Positions 12,792-20,792 of a DNA stretch of 37,741 nucleotides are shown here, piece by piece; the stretch's first letter is position 1; each line of letters opens with the position of its first letter. This DNA comes from Candidatus Liptonbacteria bacterium. GTDB taxonomy: Bacteria; Patescibacteriota; Minisyncoccia; UBA6257; Colwellbacteraceae. The DNA lies in the NCBI GenBank assembly GCA_019923695.1, contig JAHXGO010000002.1, positions 1-37,741 on the forward strand, in the 5' to 3' direction. A program made the translations under genes and the position numbers. The notes below the pieces were generated by a model. The model was given only the letters and a program-made list of their open reading frames with translations. It made no database searches and had not been told where the DNA came from.

Positions 12792-13595
12792 TTAAAACTT
12801 AATAAAAAAAATTATAACCCCTAAAATGATCATTGCCAAGCCGGCAAAAACTTGGCGTTTTAACGAGCTTTTTTCTTTCCATTTATTAATAATCTCCAAA
12901 AACTTTTTGTCCAAAGCCAAAAAAAGAACTATTACAAGAGGAAGAACAAAAATAAGGTTATAAACTAAAAGATACCCAACCCCCTGTAAAAAAGTAGCCC
13001 TATCGCTTAAAAAAGCTAAAATCGCTAAATAAACCATCCCCGTGCAAGGAAACTCAAAAACTCCAACCAAAGACCCTAAAACAAAAGCCGCGCCAACTGA
13101 ACCCTTTTGTATCAAAACGGCGATTCGTTGGTGAATAAAAGAAGGAACCTTCAATTTTACCGGGGACTTAACCCAAAAAACATTTATTAAACTAATTGAA
13201 CCAGCAAGTATCAAAAAAATAGAAGCGAATTTGGAAAGTATCCCTGAAGGCAGATTTAAATGTCCGATGATATTAAGAAAACCAAGCCCTATGAGAAAAT
13301 AAGTTATAAATATCCCCAAAATATAAGAAATTCCTATTTTAAAAATATTCATTTTCAAAGTCCCCAAGGATAAAAGAAAAGCAACACTAACAAGCAAAAT
13401 CGAAATAGCGCAAGGATTTATTGAATCAATAAAAGCGGCGACGCTGACTAAAAGAAAAAAAGCCTTAGGATTATACAAATAATCATCAAGATTCCCATCT
13501 CTGGGAAGAAAATTTTCATTAAAAAGAAAAGCTCCGAATAAAATAATGAAAAAAAGAACTGTTATTATTAAAATTTTTCTTTGTATAAATTTCAT
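12792..13595 (-). CDS. CcdA/DsbD-type thiol-disulfide membrane transporter
   Basis: 267 residues with a signal-anchor-like first helix and six further hydrophobic segments, as in the CcdA/DsbD-beta family, which carries reducing equivalents across the membrane. The two signature Cys-Pro motifs are present: DSINPCAISI with Cys62 in the first core helix and FEFPCTGMVYLAIL with Cys184 in the fourth, related by the family's internal repeat. It is the first gene of a minus-strand operon with an unknown helical protein and a membrane-tethered thioredoxin, its likely electron acceptor. No cytochrome c maturation genes are near, so disulfide metabolism of envelope proteins is the better guess. Confidence 0.87.
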   Translation of the reverse strand: MKFIQRKILIITVLFFIILFGAFLFNENFLPRDGNLDDYLYNPKAFFLLVSVAAFIDSINPCAISILLVSVAFLLSLGTLKMNIFKIGISYILGIFITYFLIGLGFLNIIGHLNLPSGILSKFASIFLILAGSISLINVFWVKSPVKLKVPSFIHQRIAVLIQKGSVGAAFVLGSLVGVFEFPCTGMVYLAILAFLSDRATFLQGVGYLLVYNLIFVLPLVIVLFLALDKKFLEIINKWKEKSSLKRQVFAGLAMIILGVIIFFIKF

Positions 13596-13900
13596 AATAA
13601 AATGAAGCTTTGATATTGAATATGAATCTTATTTAAAAGATTTTGATATAACCTCTAAAAAGACGCATAAAATATAGTAAATTAACTCAATCGTCAGATT
13701 AAAAAAATTTTTATGGCATTTTATGTCGAACTATCTCCCCCTTAAAATATCAAACAATTGGGCCAAATCGCCATACTATTAAAAAGTATTATACCATTTT
13801 CAGAAAAAATCGCCAGTATGATAAAACAAAGCTTAACATATTGAGTTTATATTTCACTATGACAAACTTTAGTTTAATATAAAATATACAATCCTTAATA
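13596..13900. other. intergenic region, nothing definite
   Basis: About 305 nt of AT-rich DNA between map and the CcdA-like gene. It holds short members of the TTTAATATA/TTGAGTTTATA palindrome group (13835-13885) but no ORF or RNA that I recognise. The promoter of the CcdA operon should lie in its left part. Confidence 0.5.
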
Positions 13901-14659
13901 TTACAAAGTTAAAACTTTTGGGCCTGATTTTGTAACAGCAATTGTATGTTCAAAATGAGCTGATAAACTTCTGTCGCTGGTGATAAAACTTCCATCATCA
14001 AGTTCTAAAATGATAGAAGAACCCAAACTAAACATCGGTTCAAGAGCAATAACCATTCCCTCGACAAGAGTCATTCCTTTTCCTTTTTCTCCAAAATTAT
14101 AAACCATCGGCTCTTCATGAGGATAAAAACCAACTCCATGACCGCCTAACCCCCTAATAACATTAACTCTATTTTTCCGGGCAACTTTTTCAATTGCCGC
14201 GCCAACATCGCCAAGTTGATTTCCGATTTTTAAGACTTTAATACCAGCTGTTAAGGCCTGTTTTGTTGCTTTAATTAAACGACAAACATCAGAAGAAGCC
14301 GAACCAATTATCAAAGTTGTTGCGGCATCGCTAATAAGTCCTTTATATTTTATACCAACATCAATTTTCAATAAGTCCCTATCTTTTAAAACATAATCAT
14401 CGGGAATACCATGAACAACGGTTTCATTTAACGATAAACAAATATGGCCGGGAAAACCATAACGACTGCCTAAAGGTCTGTAATACAAAAAAGCTGATTC
14501 CGCTTTTTTTGATTTAATTATTTCAGCCGCTAATTTATCAAGCTCGATTAAACTAACCCCAATTTTCGCGGCTTTGCGTAGTTTTTTTAAAACTAAAGAC
14601 AAAATTCGTCCGGACTTTCTTATCCCATCTATCTCTTTTTTATTTTTTAGAAGAACCAT
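13901..14659 (-). CDS. map: type I methionine aminopeptidase
   Basis: M24A family metalloprotease that removes the initiator Met. 252 residues, normal length, with no N-terminal extension. The metal-binding pattern is visible: LLKIDVGIKYKGLISDAATT (two Asp), GLGGHGVGFYPHEEP (His), MVIALEPMF (Glu) and HFEHTIAV (Glu). The substrate-pocket segment GFPGHICLSLNETVVHGIP is also typical. It starts 6 nt after the adk stop, so adk and map form one transcript, as in the adk-map order of many spc operons, but here separated from secY by their own promoter. Confidence 0.97.
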   Translation of the reverse strand: MVLLKNKKEIDGIRKSGRILSLVLKKLRKAAKIGVSLIELDKLAAEIIKSKKAESAFLYYRPLGSRYGFPGHICLSLNETVVHGIPDDYVLKDRDLLKIDVGIKYKGLISDAATTLIIGSASSDVCRLIKATKQALTAGIKVLKIGNQLGDVGAAIEKVARKNRVNVIRGLGGHGVGFYPHEEPMVYNFGEKGKGMTLVEGMVIALEPMFSLGSSIILELDDGSFITSDRSLSAHFEHTIAVTKSGPKVLTL

Positions 14660-14665
14660 AAAAAT

Positions 14666-15313
14666 TTACAATTCGTGATTAACGGATAATCTAAAATTCA
14701 GTTTTTTTAAATTTTCAATAATTAATTTAGTAACTTTAGACGGAGAAGGGGTTCCGTCTATTTTTATTAATTTATATCTCTGTTTTTTTAAAATACTAAA
14801 AATGGGTAAAAGATTAGTATTATATACTTGAAATCTTAATTTGATTTTTTCTATCTTGTCGTCCTCTCTGCCTCTTTTGCTGTTTCTTTTTATAGATTCA
14901 TTTAAACTAATATTTATCCAAACAATAAAAATGTTCTTTTTTTCAATTGTTTTTTCTAAAAATTCAAATAAACCCTTTGTCCTTCTGTCGCCAAAAGCCT
15001 GATAATAAGATCGAGGAATTCCCGTTATGACAAGCCCCCTGTTTTGTTTTACTCCGCCTTGTTGGTTAAAAAGTTTTTTGATTTCTTTTTTAACAATTCT
15101 TAAAAGCCAACTATGGTTAACCAACCCCCCTGCCAAAGACAAACTCCTTTGTTGTTTTATAAAAGGATTTTGAAGTTTTTTAGGATCTTCAAATATTGTT
15201 CTAAGATAAGAACCAGCGTCAAAATAACCAAATTTGAATTTTTTTGCCAAAAACTCTCCTTGGGTGTTTTTCCCCGAACCCGGAGGTCCTAAAATAATTA
15301 AAACTGACTGCAT
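14666..15313 (-). CDS. adk: adenylate kinase-like nucleoside monophosphate kinase
   Basis: Interconverts ATP + AMP and 2 ADP. The P-loop is GPPGSGKNTQ, with Asn where Adk normally has Gly (GKGT). Further motifs are DAGSYLR, ITGIPRSYYQ (family GFPRT), the lid RGREDDKIEKIKLRFQVYN and a C-terminal KIDGTPSPSKV. No zinc-type lid Cys are present. The ORF track starts 7 codons earlier, but those codons lie in the promoter: an extended -10 (TGC TATAAT) ends 7 nt before the ATG used here. Starting here gives 215 residues, a normal Adk size, and implies a leaderless mRNA. Substitutions in GFPRT (GIPRS) make the exact substrate somewhat open. Confidence 0.87.
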   Translation of the reverse strand: MQSVLIILGPPGSGKNTQGEFLAKKFKFGYFDAGSYLRTIFEDPKKLQNPFIKQQRSLSLAGGLVNHSWLLRIVKKEIKKLFNQQGGVKQNRGLVITGIPRSYYQAFGDRRTKGLFEFLEKTIEKKNIFIVWINISLNESIKRNSKRGREDDKIEKIKLRFQVYNTNLLPIFSILKKQRYKLIKIDGTPSPSKVTKLIIENLKKLNFRLSVNHEL

Positions 15314-15319
15314 AAATAA

Positions 15320-15328
15320 ATTATAGCA
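15320..15328 (-). promoter_or_regulatory. extended -10 promoter of adk, apparently leaderless
   Basis: TGCTATAAT on the minus strand. Its last base is 7 nt from the adk ATG, so the expected transcription start falls at or next to the start codon. No Shine-Dalgarno is available. Confidence 0.6.
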
Positions 15329-15376
15329 TATCAAAGCTTCGCTTCGATATAGTGAATCTCGTTCAATATATCAAAC

Positions 15377-15402
15377 CACCACTATGCTATAGCATAGTGG
15401 TG
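15377..15402. repeat. CTATGCTATAGCATAG palindrome, copy 3
   Basis: A perfect 26-bp palindrome (core with CACCA/TGGTG flanks) between adk and secY. It is followed at 15418-15431 by the CGAACC-tgc-GGTTC hairpin also seen at 6992-7024. Confidence 0.85.
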
Positions 15403-15437
15403 TACCGCTCGATATATCGAACCTGCGGTTCAAAAAT

Positions 15438-16718
15438 TTAAGTAAATTCTTCGTATTCCCTGATTTTTAATTCAGAATCAATTTTTTTAGTAATTTCTAA
15501 AGCAACGGCAACCACAATCAATAAAGCCGTGCCGCCGATAGTAAGATTAGGTAGGTCAGTTAAAAATTGAGTAATAATCGGTAAAATAGCAACAAAACCA
15601 AGGAACACTGCGCCAAACAAAGTAATTCTGCTAATAACCGAAGAAAGATAACTTATGGTTGGCGGCCCCGGCCTAACCCCCGGAAGAAAACCACCGCTTC
15701 TCTGAAGATTTTTAGCAATTTCTTTGGGATTAAAAACAATCGCAGTATAAAAATAAGTAAAAATAAAAACCAAAATAAAATATAAAATTCCATAAATAAG
15801 ATTATTATTTTGAATTTTAGTGAAAAACTCAAGTATCCTTTCTCCGGCAACAGGAGAAATTCCGGATAAAACCTGACCAATAAATTGGGGAAATATTAAA
15901 ACCGAAACCGCAAAAATAATTGGAATAACGCCGGCCTGATTTAATTTTAATGGTAAATAAGTTGAAACTCCTCCGTAAACCCGATTCCCCCTTATTCTTT
16001 TCGCATAAGAAACAGGGATTTTTCTTTCGGCAGCGTTAATAATAGTAATACCTACTATAACAGCCAAAGCTAAAATAGCAAAAATTAAAATCATATCAAG
16101 CCTCAATATACCCAAACGAAAATTCTCTAAACCGCCGCCTAAGGACATCGGTAAACCGCTGACAATCCCCGCAAAAATAATTAATGAAACTCCACTTCCT
16201 AACTGCTGTTTATTGATTAACTCTCCAAGCCATAAAATAACCATTGAACCAGCAGTAATAACAATCACATTACCTAAAACATTTAATAAAGCGGTTTCGG
16301 CAAATATTCCTTGAGCGGAAAGAAATCTCAAAAAACCGAAGGATTGAAGCGCGGCTAAAGGGACAGTCAGCAAGCGTCCTAAGCGTTCAAATTTTTCCCG
16401 GCCAATAGCTCCTTCTTCATAAAAAATTTCTTTTAATTTAGGGAAGACAACGGTTAAAAGCTGAAGAATAATTGTCGCGGTAATATAAGGAGCAACCCCA
16501 AGCATAGCAATTGAAAGATTCCCCAATGCTCCGCCAGAAAAAATATTTAAATAACCAAGCATCTGATTGCCAGCAACTAATTCTCTTAACCTCTCTTCGT
16601 TTATGCCGGGAATAGGAATAGCGATAAAAATCCTAAAAACAATAAGAAGAAAAATAATTATAAGAATTTTTTTTCTTAAATCTGGAATTTTAAAAACTTG
16701 CTTAATTTTTTCAAACAT
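15438..16718 (-). CDS. secY: protein translocase subunit SecY
   Basis: SecY forms the membrane channel of the general export pathway with SecE and SecG. 426 residues with ten hydrophobic segments. Recognisable stretches are the N-terminal IAIPIPGINEERL, the plug and TM2 region FSGGALGNLSIAMLGVAPYITATIILQLL, the cytosolic loop AERKIPVSYAKR, and FNPKEIAKNLQRSGGFLPGVRPGPPT before the last helices. The length is normal. It is the last gene of the large ribosomal operon and begins 23 nt after the shortened rplO, the usual rplO-secY order. Confidence 0.98.
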   Translation of the reverse strand: MFEKIKQVFKIPDLRKKILIIIFLLIVFRIFIAIPIPGINEERLRELVAGNQMLGYLNIFSGGALGNLSIAMLGVAPYITATIILQLLTVVFPKLKEIFYEEGAIGREKFERLGRLLTVPLAALQSFGFLRFLSAQGIFAETALLNVLGNVIVITAGSMVILWLGELINKQQLGSGVSLIIFAGIVSGLPMSLGGGLENFRLGILRLDMILIFAILALAVIVGITIINAAERKIPVSYAKRIRGNRVYGGVSTYLPLKLNQAGVIPIIFAVSVLIFPQFIGQVLSGISPVAGERILEFFTKIQNNNLIYGILYFILVFIFTYFYTAIVFNPKEIAKNLQRSGGFLPGVRPGPPTISYLSSVISRITLFGAVFLGFVAILPIITQFLTDLPNLTIGGTALLIVVAVALEITKKIDSELKIREYEEFT

Positions 16719-16741
16719 CTTTTTACTCTTTGCTTTGCGGT

Positions 16742-16927
16742 TTATTTTTTGCCTCTTAACTTCGGAAGTCTTAAGACAAATTCGCGTTCAGCTGGGCGAA
16801 TACGGTGGCCAGCCCGAGATTTCTGTCCTTTAAGACCGCGACCGCAATAATTCCCTTTTTTCCCTCCGCGGCCAATTCTTTTTTTAGGTTTATTTTTATA
16901 AATTGGTTGAAGCTCGTGTAATTGCAT
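16742..16927 (-). CDS. rplO: 50S ribosomal protein uL15, shortened
   Basis: The 61 residues cover only the N-terminal extension of uL15: the start MQLHELQPIYKNKPKKRIGRG, then a Gly/Lys-rich GRGLKGQKSRAGH and RLPKLRGKK, after which the frame stops. A normal uL15 has about 145 residues, with a globular C-terminal domain. That domain is absent, and secY starts 23 nt later, so there is no room for a frameshifted remainder. The kept part is the extended tail that runs into the rRNA core of the large subunit. Either this lineage has reduced uL15, or a deletion has occurred. Confidence 0.9.
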   Translation of the reverse strand: MQLHELQPIYKNKPKKRIGRGGKKGNYCGRGLKGQKSRAGHRIRPAEREFVLRLPKLRGKK

Positions 16928-16979
16928 AATGATAATTTAAAATATAAATATTAAAAAATAAATGTTTGAATTTTCAATT

Positions 16980-17462
16980 CTAATTTATTATTTTAATTTT
17001 TGGTTTTTGATTTTTAATTTTTTTTAACGCTTCTATAGTTGCCATAGCGTTAGTTAATTTATTTTTAGTAGTACCCAAACATTTAGCGGTAATATCAGTA
17101 ATTCCGGCAAGCGAAAGAACTGCCCTAACCGCCCCTCCGGCAAGCAAACCATGACCATGTTTAGCCGATTTAAGTAAAACTTTAGCGGCGCTAAATTTTG
17201 CCATAACTTCATGAGGGATTGTTCTTTTTTTTAAAGGAACAAAAATAAGATGCTTTCTAGCTTCGATTTTAGCTTTTTGGACTGCCTGATTAACATCAAC
17301 TCCTTTAGCAATACCAACCCCAACTCTGCCTTTACCATTACCAATTGCCACTGTTGCCCGAAAACGAAAACGCTTTCCTCCAGCAACAACTCTAGTTACC
17401 CTTCTTAAGTCCAAAACTTGTTCTTGGAATTCTTCTGTATTAGCTCTTTTGAATGGAAGCAT
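16980..17462 (-). CDS. rpsE: 30S ribosomal protein uS5
   Basis: 160 residues, normal length. The N-terminal dsRNA-binding-like domain shows the signature VLDLRRVTRVVAGGKRFRFRATVAIGNGKGRVGVGIAKG. The second domain contains KHGHGLLAGGAVRAVLSLAGITDITAKCLGTTKNKLTNAMATIEAL. uS5 lies at the mRNA entrance and affects decoding fidelity. rpmD (uL30) normally follows rpsE and is missing: the next gene after a ~50-nt gap is rplO. The C-terminus is Lys-rich (KKIKNQKPKIKIIN). Confidence 0.98.
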   Translation of the reverse strand: MLPFKRANTEEFQEQVLDLRRVTRVVAGGKRFRFRATVAIGNGKGRVGVGIAKGVDVNQAVQKAKIEARKHLIFVPLKKRTIPHEVMAKFSAAKVLLKSAKHGHGLLAGGAVRAVLSLAGITDITAKCLGTTKNKLTNAMATIEALKKIKNQKPKIKIIN

Positions 17463-17466
17463 AATA

Positions 17467-17856
17467 TTAGATTTTTATTCCTTCTTTTCTTAAAATCTCG
17501 ACAATAATTTTTATCCGACCATGATATTTATAACAACCGCGGTCAAAGACCATTGCGCTAATTCCAGCTTCTTTTATTTTTTGAACTAAAATATCGCTAA
17601 CTTTCAAAACCTGATCCGATTTTTTTATTTTTTTCGCCAGAGGCGAATCCGCCGTAAGCGGGAGCTTTGACTTCAACTGAAGGGTAGAAGCAGAAATTAA
17701 AGTATGACCTTTTTCGTCGTCTATCGCCTGAAGATGAATATGATTATTACTTCTTTGAACGGTTAAACGAGGACGTTCTTTAGTGCCTAAAATTTTAGAC
17801 CTTGTTCTTTTTTTTCTTTTTAATCTCTGCTGATTTTTAATAATTGCTTTCTTCAT
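17467..17856 (-). CDS. rplR: 50S ribosomal protein uL18
   Basis: 129 residues, slightly longer than the usual ~118. uL18 binds 5S rRNA in the central protuberance. Family features are the basic N-terminus (KKAIIKNQQRLKRKKRTRSKI), ERPRLTVQRSNNHIHLQAIDDEKGHTLISASTL, and the C-terminal MVFDRGCYKYHGRIKIIVEILRKEGIKI. The middle segment LPLTADSPLAKKIKKSDQ is longer than usual and could be a diverged unit of the window's 18-bp repeat family, but this is weak. It starts 11 nt after rplF and ends 4 nt before rpsE. Confidence 0.97.
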   Translation of the reverse strand: MKKAIIKNQQRLKRKKRTRSKILGTKERPRLTVQRSNNHIHLQAIDDEKGHTLISASTLQLKSKLPLTADSPLAKKIKKSDQVLKVSDILVQKIKEAGISAMVFDRGCYKYHGRIKIIVEILRKEGIKI

Positions 17857-17867
17857 TGTATAATATA

Positions 17868-18419
17868 TTATTTATTATTTGTTGCGGCAGCCAGTTTCTT
17901 TCCGGCCTTTCTCTTAATAATTTCGTCAACATACATAATACCCGTTCCTTTATAAGGTTCAGGTTTTCTAATCCTTCTAATTCTGGCGGCTGTTTCGCCG
18001 ACTAAAAATTTATCCGGCCCGGTAATTTTAACAATGTTTTTTTCAACTGAAATTTTAATACCCATTGGTATAAGAAATTCTACCGGATGAGAATAACCAA
18101 CATTTAAAATCAATTTTTCTCCCTCAATATTTGCCCGGCAACCAACTCCTTCGATTTTCAATGCTTTAACAAAATCTTCCATCGAACCTTTTAAAGCATT
18201 ATTTGACAAAGCGCGTATCGTTCCCCAATTAGATTTTGCTTGTCTTGTATGTTTCTTAATTGAAAAGATAATATTATTATTTTCTATTTTTACTTCTACA
18301 TCAGCTAAAAACTTAACTTTTAATTCGCCATTTTTTCCGGCAAAAACTAAAAACCCCTCCTCTAAACGGACTTTTACTTCTTCTGGAATAAATATCGGTT
18401 TTTTCCCAATTTTAGACAT
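17868..18419 (-). CDS. rplF: 50S ribosomal protein uL6
   Basis: 183 residues, normal length, with the two tandem alpha/beta L6 repeats. It begins MSKIGKKPIFIPEEVKV. The C-terminal GPDKFLVGETAARIRRIRKPEPYKGTGIMY is the L6 signature that contacts the sarcin-ricin loop region, followed by a basic tail. The 168-nt gap before it (after rpsH) is long for this operon and could contain an internal promoter, although I see no convincing one. Confidence 0.98.
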   Translation of the reverse strand: MSKIGKKPIFIPEEVKVRLEEGFLVFAGKNGELKVKFLADVEVKIENNNIIFSIKKHTRQAKSNWGTIRALSNNALKGSMEDFVKALKIEGVGCRANIEGEKLILNVGYSHPVEFLIPMGIKISVEKNIVKITGPDKFLVGETAARIRRIRKPEPYKGTGIMYVDEIIKRKAGKKLAAATNNK

Positions 18420-18587
18420 ACTAAACTAAAAATTTTAACGAGCCACAAATTTAAATACCTAATTTTTCTTACTAAAGACTAACACTGTTTTAAAAAAATA
18501 TCAATATTTTTTTTAAAAGAAAAAGCGAGATAAAAATCTTATATTTAAAGCCTTGCGTTTTCAACTTGAAAATTTAAACAAAGTCTT

Positions 18588-18971
18588 TTACCAAATTTCA
18601 AAAAGCATTTCTCCGCCAACTTTCATTTTTTTTGCTTCTACATCAGCTAAAATTCCTTTTGGCGTACTTAAAAAATAATTGCCATAACCTTGTTTTGAAA
18701 ATCTAATTTCGTTATAACCTTTATAAACTCTTCTTGAAGACTTACTTAAAAACTTTATGTTTTTTATCGCTGATTCTCCTGATTCGTCGTAATTAAGATC
18801 AATGGAAATTATTTTTTTAACCGTTCTTCCTTTTTTTTGAGCAGACTTTAAATAACCAAATTTAACTAAAGATTCCGCAATCGCCAAATTAATTTTTGAA
18901 TAAGGAACTTTTAGGCTTTTCTTTTTAGCCATAATAGCATTATTAATCATTGTTAACATTATTATATGCAT
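18588..18971 (-). CDS. rpsH: 30S ribosomal protein uS8
   Basis: uS8 binds the central domain of 16S rRNA; in E. coli it also represses the spc operon. 127 residues. Homology starts at once (MLTMINNAIMAKKKSLKVPYSK matches the family's MLTRIRNA...PYSK pattern), so the far upstream Met is kept, and starting at the internal MAKKK would remove conserved sequence. The usual DPIAD before MLT is absent, so the N-terminus is slightly short. The C-terminal GYGNYFLSTPKGILADVEAKKMKVGGEMLFEIW is typical (family ends in CYVW or similar). Confidence 0.96.
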   Translation of the reverse strand: MHIIMLTMINNAIMAKKKSLKVPYSKINLAIAESLVKFGYLKSAQKKGRTVKKIISIDLNYDESGESAIKNIKFLSKSSRRVYKGYNEIRFSKQGYGNYFLSTPKGILADVEAKKMKVGGEMLFEIW

Positions 18972-18986
18972 AGATTTTAAAAAAAA

Positions 18987-19172
18987 TTACCAAGACGCTT
19001 TTTTAACTCCTGGGATTAAACCCTTAGAAACCATTTCTCTAAAACAAATTCTGCAAAGATTAAAATCCCTAATATATCCTTTTTTTCGACCACACTTAAA
19101 ACACCGCCTCACTATACGAGATGAAAACTTTGGTTCTTTTTTTGCTCTTGCGATTACTGATTGTTTTGCCAT
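18987..19172 (-). CDS. rpsN: 30S ribosomal protein uS14, zinc-binding type
   Basis: The 61 residues are the short zinc form of uS14. It begins [19 protein letters not shown] and carries [20 protein letters not shown], giving two CxxC pairs that bind zinc. It ends [12 protein letters not shown]-like ([12 protein letters not shown]), as in the family. It lies between rplE and rpsH in standard spc order, with 15 nt to rpsH. Confidence 0.98.
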   Translation of the reverse strand: MAKQSVIARAKKEPKFSSRIVRRCFKCGRKKGYIRDFNLCRICFREMVSKGLIPGVKKASW

Positions 19173-19226
19173 TTTATTTTAATTTATTCTCCAGCCATAG
19201 ACTACCCCTAGGCCATAAATAATCTT

Positions 19227-19826
19227 TTATTTTTTAAATGGTACTCCTATTTCTTTATAAAAATCAATTGCTTTATTACGATTCCCAGTATTCAAAGCAA
19301 CCGTCACCTGTAAACCAAAACTTGCTTTTGAAATTTCCTGATTTATTTCCGGAAAAACTACCTGCTCTTTAAAGCCAATATTCAGGCCTCCATTTTTATC
19401 AACGCTTTTCAAATCAATCCCTTTAAAATCTCGAACTCGAGGTAAGACCGTATTGATTAATCTTTTAAGAAAATCATTCATCCTTTTTCGCCTTAAAGTA
19501 ATTTTAAGCCCAACAACCTCTCCCTCTCTAACTTTAAAACCAGCTATGGATTTTTTCGATTGAGTGTCTGTTGGTATCTGGCCAGTAATCAAACTTAGTT
19601 CTTTTTTAATTTCCGGTAAAATTTTCTCGTCAAACTGGGAGTTTAGTTGACGGGACTTACCTATCCCAACAGAAACAATAATCTTTTCAATTTTAACCCC
19701 TTTTAAAGAGGCCTCTGTCGAAGATAAGTTTTTAATAAGACCAACATCAAGCGACATATCACTCGATATATTTAATGTCTTATCTACTATATCAGTATTC
19801 TTTTTTTTCTTCTCTTTTTTTATCAT
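19227..19826 (-). CDS. rplE: 50S ribosomal protein uL5
   Basis: uL5 binds 5S rRNA and contacts the P-site tRNA. 199 residues, about 20 more than usual. The first ~45 (Lys-rich, then SSDMSLDVGLIKNLSS) precede the conserved KIEKIIVSVGIGKSRQ. A later start at Met24 is possible but has no clear advantage. The signatures KKSIAGFKVREGEVVGLKITLRRKRM, RLINTVLPRVRDFKG and NIGFKEQVVFPEI are present. It sits in standard order after rplX (11 nt). Confidence 0.97.
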   Translation of the reverse strand: MIKKEKKKKNTDIVDKTLNISSDMSLDVGLIKNLSSTEASLKGVKIEKIIVSVGIGKSRQLNSQFDEKILPEIKKELSLITGQIPTDTQSKKSIAGFKVREGEVVGLKITLRRKRMNDFLKRLINTVLPRVRDFKGIDLKSVDKNGGLNIGFKEQVVFPEINQEISKASFGLQVTVALNTGNRNKAIDFYKEIGVPFKK

Positions 19827-19837
19827 TTAAAAAATAA

Positions 19838-20146
19838 TTATTTAAAATTAGAGTCACACTTTTTACAATTTCTTAATTTATTCTCTCCTTCAAATTTAAA
19901 CCCTACTCTTGTTTTTTGTCCACATTTCGGACAAATAATTTTAACATTTGGAGTTGAAATCGGCATAGAAATCAAAACTGTTCGTCCTTTTTCTCCTTCT
20001 TTTTTAGGTTTAATGGATTTTTTATATTGGTTTAGTTCTTGAATAAGAATTTTATTTTTTTGGGGGAAAACAGAACTAACCTTGCCGCTTTTGCCGCGAT
20101 CTTTACCCTTAACTATATAAACATTATCCCCTTTTTTTATTTTCAT
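19838..20146 (-). CDS. rplX: 50S ribosomal protein uL24
   Basis: 102 residues. The KOW motif is at the start (KIKKGDNVYIVKGKDRGKSGKVSSVFP), followed by QELNQYKKSIKP. The C-terminal half has CPKCGQKTRV...NCKKCDSNFK, two CxxC pairs forming a zinc ribbon, as in many uL24. uL24 nucleates large-subunit assembly near the exit tunnel. It starts 3 nt after rplN ends, so the two are translationally close. Confidence 0.98.
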   Translation of the reverse strand: MKIKKGDNVYIVKGKDRGKSGKVSSVFPQKNKILIQELNQYKKSIKPKKEGEKGRTVLISMPISTPNVKIICPKCGQKTRVGFKFEGENKLRNCKKCDSNFK

Positions 20147-20149
20147 ATT

Positions 20150-20518
20150 TTATACAATATTTTTTGCCATTGATACTATTTTTTCAAACCCTTTTTCTTT
20201 AAGTTCTCGAGGGATAGGACCAAAAACTCTTGTTCCCAGCGGTTCGTTTTTATTATTTATCAAAACAACGGCATTATTGTTAAACCGAACATATAATCCG
20301 CCAGCGCGTTTAAAATTGTTTTTTGCTCTTACAATTACAGCTCTTACTTTGTCTTTCTTCTTAACATTTTTTCTCGGTTCTGCCTCTTGAACCGAAGCAA
20401 TAATAATATCTCCGATTCCGGCGTATCGTTTTCTACTACCTCCTAAAACTCTGAAGCACCGAATTAATTTTGCTCCAGAATTATCAGCTACCGTTAAAAT
20501 TGCTCTTTCTTGAATCAT
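20150..20518 (-). CDS. rplN: 50S ribosomal protein uL14
   Basis: 122 residues, the family's exact usual length. It begins MIQERAILTVADNSGAKLIRCFRVLGGS and carries GDIIIASVQEAEPRKNVKKKDKVRAVIVR. It ends GTRVFGPIPRELKEKGFEKIVSMAKNIV. uL14 sits at the subunit interface and binds the silencing factor RsfS and bL19. It lies between rpsQ (10 nt) and rplX (3 nt). Confidence 0.98.
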   Translation of the reverse strand: MIQERAILTVADNSGAKLIRCFRVLGGSRKRYAGIGDIIIASVQEAEPRKNVKKKDKVRAVIVRAKNNFKRAGGLYVRFNNNAVVLINNKNEPLGTRVFGPIPRELKEKGFEKIVSMAKNIV

Positions 20519-20528
20519 AGTTTTTATT

Positions 20529-20783
20529 TTAAATCTTTAACGAGGAAACTACCCTCCATCTTTTATCTTTTGATAACGGCCTTGTTTCTTCAATAGTCAC
20601 CTTATCGCCAACTTTGTATTCATCATTTTCATCATGAGCCTTAAGTCTTTTTCTGACCTTAAAATGTTTCTGATATTTTTTATCTATCTTAAAACGATTA
20701 ATTTCAATGACTACGGTTTTCTGCATTTTATCAGAAACAACTATTCCTTCTAATTTTCTTTTCTTTTTTATATTATTTTTCAT
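20529..20783 (-). CDS. rpsQ: 30S ribosomal protein uS17
   Basis: 84 residues, normal for bacteria. OB-fold protein binding 16S rRNA helices 7 and 11. Typical are KKRKLEGIVVSDKMQKTVVIEINRFKIDKKYQKHFKVRKRLKAHDE and GDKVTIEETRPLSKDKRWRVV. It starts 9 nt after the rplP stop; the usual rpmC (uL29) between rplP and rpsQ is not there. Confidence 0.98.
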   Translation of the reverse strand: MKNNIKKKRKLEGIVVSDKMQKTVVIEINRFKIDKKYQKHFKVRKRLKAHDENDEYKVGDKVTIEETRPLSKDKRWRVVSSLKI

Positions 20784-20792
20784 ATTTTATAT

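Noticed and set aside
15653-15880. 75-residue minus-strand ORF inside secY
   Set aside because: It is an out-of-frame shadow of secY with no homology of its own.
17630-17690. Possible 18-bp repeat unit in rplR
   Set aside because: A CGCCAGAGGCGAATCC stretch is faintly similar, but only one imperfect unit is visible; chance similarity cannot be excluded.
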